This document shows, one piece after another, positions 60,718 through 64,000 of a DNA stretch of 64,000 nt. Each line of letters starts with the position of its first letter. Within the stretch, counting starts at the first letter, position 1. The position numbers and the translations under genes are program-made. Source of the DNA: JAACFF01 sp963807975 (lineage in GTDB: Bacteria; Chloroflexota; Anaerolineae; Promineifilales; Promineifilaceae); NCBI GenBank assembly GCA_963807975.1, contig CAWEDV010000001.1, positions 2,232,001-2,296,000 of the forward strand, written 5' to 3'. A model generated the notes under the pieces. That model was given only the letters and a program-made list of their open reading frames with translations. It did no database searches and was not told where the DNA came from.

Positions 60718-61872
60718 CTATACCAGCCTGTATGGGTCAAACAGCTTCTGCCATTCATCAAGAGCGTAACGATCGGTCATACCGGCAATATAGTCGGTGA
60801 TAGCGCACTCCAGCTCCATATCCGCCAAACGTTCCTGCACGGGCGTTGGCAGCATCTGCGGTTCCTTGAGATAGGCGTTGAACATCTCGCTGATAAATCG
60901 TTCCGCCTTTTCCTGCATACGTACCAGGCGATAGTGGCGATACATGCGCTCATACAAGAACTTCTTCAGTGCCCTGATTTTGGGGCTTAATTCGGATGAG
61001 TAGCCTACCACATTACTGCTGTGCAGCTGCACCTTATCCGGTGTATCCATGCCTGCCGCCAGCAGTATGCCATTGGTGCTGGCTAAAACATCGCTAACCG
61101 ACCAGCCAATCAGTTCACGAATCACCTCATGGCGCACCACTGCTGTGAACTCTTTTTCATCGTGCCAGCCCACGCGATCCTGCAATTCACGCCAGATCGC
61201 TAGTTCGTTCAGGTCATGCAGCGGGAACAAAGAAGCGCGCAGCCCATCATCCAAATCATGCGCATTGTAAGCCATCTCATCGGCCAGATTAGCGATTTGG
61301 GCCTCAAGAGAACCGCGCTTATGGGGTTCATAACCGCTGGCATCACTGCTGTCATAATCCGTTTCGTGCTTGATCATTCCCTCACGGGTCTCGTAGGTCA
61401 GGTTAAGGCCAGGGAAATCCGGGTAGCGCTTCTCCAATTCGGTGACAATGCGATAACTCTGCGTATTATGGTTGAAGCCGCCATGATTTCCCATCAGCTC
61501 ATTCAGAATATGTTCGCCCGCATGTCCAAAAGGAGGATGCCCCAAATCATGAGCGAGGCAGATCGCCTCAGCCAGGAGGACATTACCCCCCAGGCCGCGG
61601 GCCAAGGAGCTTCCCAACTGGGCAACCTCCAAGGTATGGGTTAAACGGGTGCGATAGTGGTCACCTTCATAAAATACAAACACCTGTGTCTTGTATTCCA
61701 GACGGCGAAAAGCGGTGGTATGGATGATGCGATCACGATCGCGCTCAAACGCAGTGCGTGTTTCAGAGGCGCTCTCAGGGTAAACACGACCCCGTGAAGC
61801 GGCGCTTTTCAAACCATAAGGAGCAACGGTCAGTGATTCTAGTTTTTCACGTTCTTCTCTACTGTAAATCAT
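60718..61872 (-). CDS. dgt: deoxyguanosinetriphosphate triphosphohydrolase-like protein (HD domain)
   Basis: 384 residues from ATG 61872 (AGGTGG close upstream; GTG 61878 is an alternative). HD-domain dNTPase: FERDRDRIIHTTAFRRLEYKTQV, TRLTHTLEVAQLG (first His), LAHDLGHPPFGHAGE (HD pair plus active-site His), ANLADEMAYNAHDLDDGL (last Asp). These match the type 2 dGTPases, which cleave dNTPs to deoxynucleoside and triphosphate and help control dNTP pools. Length fits the family. Confidence 0.93.
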   Translation of the reverse strand: MIYSREEREKLESLTVAPYGLKSAASRGRVYPESASETRTAFERDRDRIIHTTAFRRLEYKTQVFVFYEGDHYRTRLTHTLEVAQLGSSLARGLGGNVLLAEAICLAHDLGHPPFGHAGEHILNELMGNHGGFNHNTQSYRIVTELEKRYPDFPGLNLTYETREGMIKHETDYDSSDASGYEPHKRGSLEAQIANLADEMAYNAHDLDDGLRASLFPLHDLNELAIWRELQDRVGWHDEKEFTAVVRHEVIRELIGWSVSDVLASTNGILLAAGMDTPDKVQLHSSNVVGYSSELSPKIRALKKFLYERMYRHYRLVRMQEKAERFISEMFNAYLKEPQMLPTPVQERLADMELECAITDYIAGMTDRYALDEWQKLFDPYRLV

Positions 61873-61961
61873 GTCCACCTACATCCACTCTACTTGCCAT
61901 AATCTATAGGCAAGTGTAACATAATCTAGACTCGTCAGCTATGGTAGCCGGGAACAGAATT

Positions 61962-62726
61962 ATGTTCGGAAGAACAGATATCAACATCATCATTCTAATC
62001 ATTCTCATGGCTATTTTGTGTGCGATAGCGGGAGCGCTGGCCTATTACTTCCTGGAGGGCAGGCCCGATGCCCAGCAGGGCGCCTACGAAACGGTGGTAG
62101 AAGATCAAATCATCCTGGTTGACGCAGATGCCAACAAACTGGTAAAGATCATTTCAACGCCCGATCCGGCGATTATGGCTGCGACCATGACACGAGTGGC
62201 GGAAGGAACCGGCGGAAGCAGTGCGACGGCAACTGTTCAGAACGTTATCGCGGTCACCCCCATTACACCAATACCCACCTATACACCGGTGACTGTGGTG
62301 GCTACACAGCCAGTTGCCACCGTACCCGCGGTTTCTCAGCCAATTGCAACACAACCCGTACCCGTACAACCGCTTCCAGCAACCCTCCCAGCACAGGGAA
62401 ATGAAGTCATTCTTCAAACCTATACCGTCGTTCCCGGTGATACTTTATATAGACTGACCGTGAAATTCAATACAACCATCGCTCTCATGGCCCAATACGG
62501 CATCGATGCCACGGATATAATTTCCGGCAATGTACTCCAGGTGCCCGTAGCCAATCCCGCTCATTGTCCTGGCAGCTATCCCTATGTGGTCAATGAAGGA
62601 AATACGCTCTACAGTATCGCCAGAAAATGCGGCACAACGGTGAACGTATTAATGCAGCTCAACGGATTCAACTCTGGATCTGCACTAAGAATCAACGACG
62701 TCATCTGCGTCCCCAACCCACCGTGA
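61962..62726 (+). CDS. membrane-anchored LysM protein with two LysM domains
   Basis: About 254 residues from ATG 61962; an ATG seven codons earlier is possible and neither has a clear ribosome-binding site. One N-terminal helix (~7-32), then a long Thr/Val/Pro/Gln linker (~75-150). LysM 1 is LQTYTVVPGDTLYRLTVKFNTTI near 152-195 and LysM 2 is YPYVVNEGNTLYSIARKCGTTV near 207-250. It probably binds peptidoglycan from a membrane anchor. Divergent from dgt; its stop overlaps the possible GTG start of the following M24 remnant. Confidence 0.82.
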   Translation: MFGRTDINIIILIILMAILCAIAGALAYYFLEGRPDAQQGAYETVVEDQIILVDADANKLVKIISTPDPAIMAATMTRVAEGTGGSSATATVQNVIAVTPITPIPTYTPVTVVATQPVATVPAVSQPIATQPVPVQPLPATLPAQGNEVILQTYTVVPGDTLYRLTVKFNTTIALMAQYGIDATDIISGNVLQVPVANPAHCPGSYPYVVNEGNTLYSIARKCGTTVNVLMQLNGFNSGSALRINDVICVPNPP

Positions 62727-63237
62727 TCACCCAATCCATGCGCATCCAGCACTCAGAGTTCAGCCAGCGCACCCAGCAGCTTCTCCTTGAAATCCAGGGA
62801 CTGGAGCTGCGCGGCGTGGTTTTGTTTGACAGCATAAATATTCTCGATCTCACCGGCTTCGCTTTCATCCCCACGGAGCGCCTAATTGCCTTTTTCATGA
62901 GCGCTGCCGGGGAAAGGGCCATGGTCGTACCGCGCCTGGAATTGGAGCATGCGCGCAGCGAACCGTGCACGCCTTTTAAGAAAAAGAGAATCTGATGCCT
63001 TATTGGAAAAATAACGGTGGACACTGCATCGGCCTGCGCTGCCATGAAGGCCCCTTCTTAGAAACCGGGGACGAGACGATCATTCGCGAAGGCATGGTCT
63101 TCACCGTTGAACCTGACTTATATGATGACAATATCGGAGGGTTTCGCCATTCTGATACCGTGGCCGTCACTGGGATAGGTATTGAGATCATGACCTATTG
63201 TTCGCACGACTGGCCAAGTTTAGTCATACCAGTTTAA
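62723..63237 (+). pseudogene. Xaa-Pro aminopeptidase (M24) remnant with large internal deletion
   Basis: The first frame (GTG 62723 or ATG 62738 to 62995) reads a creatinase-type N-terminal domain: RIQHSEFSQRTQQLLLEIQG, VVLFDSINILDLTGFAFIPTERL, MVVPRLELEHA. It then runs off into PFKKKRI and stops. A second frame (from 62995) reads the very C-terminus of the same family: GGHCIGLRCHEGPFLETGDE, REGMVFTVEPDLY, GGFRHSDTVAVTG. Roughly 200 residues between, including the first two metal-binding Asp and a His, are missing and the frames differ by one base. The protein cannot be an active M24 peptidase. Confidence 0.8.
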
Positions 63238-63422
63238 ACCCGTACTGGAGCGACCCGCTTGAGGCACGCCTTAAAGTTCTGAGGTCCCCCACATGCTTGT
63301 CCTGAACAAAGTGGATGGGACCCCGACAGCACAATCAATGCCGAACCGGACTGCATAACTATCAAACTACAAAACCAACCAACTACTTCAACGGATTTAT
63401 GCTTTAGATCGAGGAGGACACT

Positions 63423-63806
63423 TTGCATTACCTTTTCATAGCGGCTGGCGGCGCTGCTGGCGCCGTGCTGCGCTTCATCGTCTCCGGATGGGCCTTTCGT
63501 TTGCTTGGCGAAGGCTTTCCATGGGGCACCTTTGTAGTCAACATCACCGGTTCCTTCTTAATCGGATTCCTGTGGCAGCTCTTTGAATATGTGCCCATCT
63601 CGCCCCAAATGCGCAGCCTGATCTTTATTGGCGGCCTGGGCGCCTTCACAACCTTCTCAACCTTTGCCTTTGAAAGCTTAAACTTATTCCGCACCGGGGA
63701 GTTCCGCTTGGGCCTCATTAACATCCTGGCCCTTGATGTCTTCGGCATTTTACTGGGTTTTTTGGGTGTCATTTTGGGGCGCATGGCCGCCGAAATGCTG
63801 CGTTAG
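63423..63806 (+). CDS. crcB: CrcB/Fluc fluoride channel
   Basis: A 127-residue protein with four helices and family motifs GGAAGAVLRF near 9-18, GTFVVNITGSFLIGFL near 35-50 (conserved Asn) and GGLGAFTTFSTFAFE near 75-89 (TFSTF fluoride pathway). It starts at TTG 63423 with GAGGAGGACAC upstream. The dimer exports fluoride. The next gene, a DUF190 protein, starts 10 bases after the stop, a common pairing. No fluoride-riboswitch consensus was seen in 63238-63422. Confidence 0.93.
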   Translation: MHYLFIAAGGAAGAVLRFIVSGWAFRLLGEGFPWGTFVVNITGSFLIGFLWQLFEYVPISPQMRSLIFIGGLGAFTTFSTFAFESLNLFRTGEFRLGLINILALDVFGILLGFLGVILGRMAAEMLR

Positions 63807-63816
63807 GAGAAAGATC

Positions 63817-64000
63817 ATGAAGCTACCTGAAGATGGCATCCTGCTGCGTATTCACATCGGCGAGTCTGACCGGCACGGACGGCAGCCCCTTTATGAAGCC
63901 ATTGTGCATAAAGCCAAGGAGTTAGATTTGGCCGGGGCGACGGTACTGCGCGGTATCATGGGCTTCGGCGCCAGCAGCCGCGTGCATACGGCCAAGTATT
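63817..64000 (+). CDS. DUF190 family protein, partial (runs off window)
   Basis: From ATG 63817 (TTAGGAGAAAGATC upstream) 61 codons are visible: LLRIHIGESDRHGRQPLYEAIV, LDLAGATVLRGIMGFGASSR, typical of DUF190, a PII-like fold protein frequently encoded next to crcB. Its role in fluoride handling is presumed from linkage only. The C-terminal part lies beyond position 64000. Confidence 0.9.
   Translation, partial: MKLPEDGILLRIHIGESDRHGRQPLYEAIVHKAKELDLAGATVLRGIMGFGASSRVHTAKY

Noticed and set aside
63238..63422. Fluoride riboswitch upstream of crcB
   Set aside because: The expected conserved GGNGATGG... and pseudoknot sequences were not found in the 185-base gap.
1..64000. CRISPR array, integrase, insertion sequence or phage genes
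   Set aside because: No regularly spaced direct repeats with unique spacers and no transposase, integrase or phage structural motif were recognised in any translated frame.

Overview
The window looks like a chromosomal segment of a bacterium of moderate G+C (low to mid 50s by eye), most likely a member of the Chloroflexota (Anaerolineae-like). This is an inference from several signs: lipoproteins with Thr/Pro-rich linkers, two F420-type LLM enzymes next to cofC and cofD, a CysO/Mec-type cysteine operon, a fused FtcD-cyclodeaminase, large membrane glycosyltransferases, and a decayed beta-helix protein of a kind I associate with this phylum. No rRNA, tRNA, CRISPR array, integrase or intact insertion sequence was recognised. 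An 8-bp palindrome, ACGGCCGT, occurs 28 times by eye where about one copy is expected by chance. It is absent from about 1.0-7.4 kb and 42.7-53.0 kb.

Layout. 0-9 kb: a LysM protein, an RRM protein, a CarD-like regulator and small proteins, then a graveyard of broken genes (a DUF6979-like gene, a DUF559-type gene, a beta-helix fragment). 9-19.6 kb: envelope and housekeeping genes (serine protease lipoprotein, FtcD/cyclodeaminase, M23 peptidase, SDR, DUF1461 protein, spermidine-synthase-like membrane protein, GT-C glycosyltransferase). 19.9-23.3 kb: an isolated cassette of caspase-like protease, metallo-beta-lactamase-fold protein and CHAT protease. This is the best candidate in the window for a poorly described conflict or cell-death system. 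23.4-35 kb: gluconokinase, epimerase, alpha-glucosidase, ribosomal protein L25, a glycosidase-like/O-antigen-ligase fusion, ACP and a thioesterase.

33-48.4 kb is a redox and cofactor region. A molybdenum hydroxylase (XdhC, a fused FAD + 2Fe-2S subunit, a molybdopterin subunit) is encoded with YqeB and a fused YqeC-MocA, the signature of labile-selenium Mo hydroxylases. Next come two F420-type LLM proteins, CofC and CofD, and a single-chain fusion of YgeY with YgeX (diaminopropionate ammonia-lyase), both associated elsewhere with selenium-dependent hydroxylases and anaerobic purine breakdown.

48.5-57 kb: a threonine-aldolase-like enzyme, an aldo/keto reductase, and a cysM-mec-cysO-moeZ operon for protein-thiocarboxylate-dependent cysteine synthesis. 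The operon lies behind an apparent attenuator, and the CysO-like carrier carries two residues beyond the Gly-Gly. An ArsR-type regulator upstream is a pseudogene with five nonsense codons and a frameshift, but its operator-like repeats remain. 57-64 kb: RecD2, a dGTPase, a second LysM protein, an M24 peptidase remnant, and CrcB with DUF190 running off the window end.
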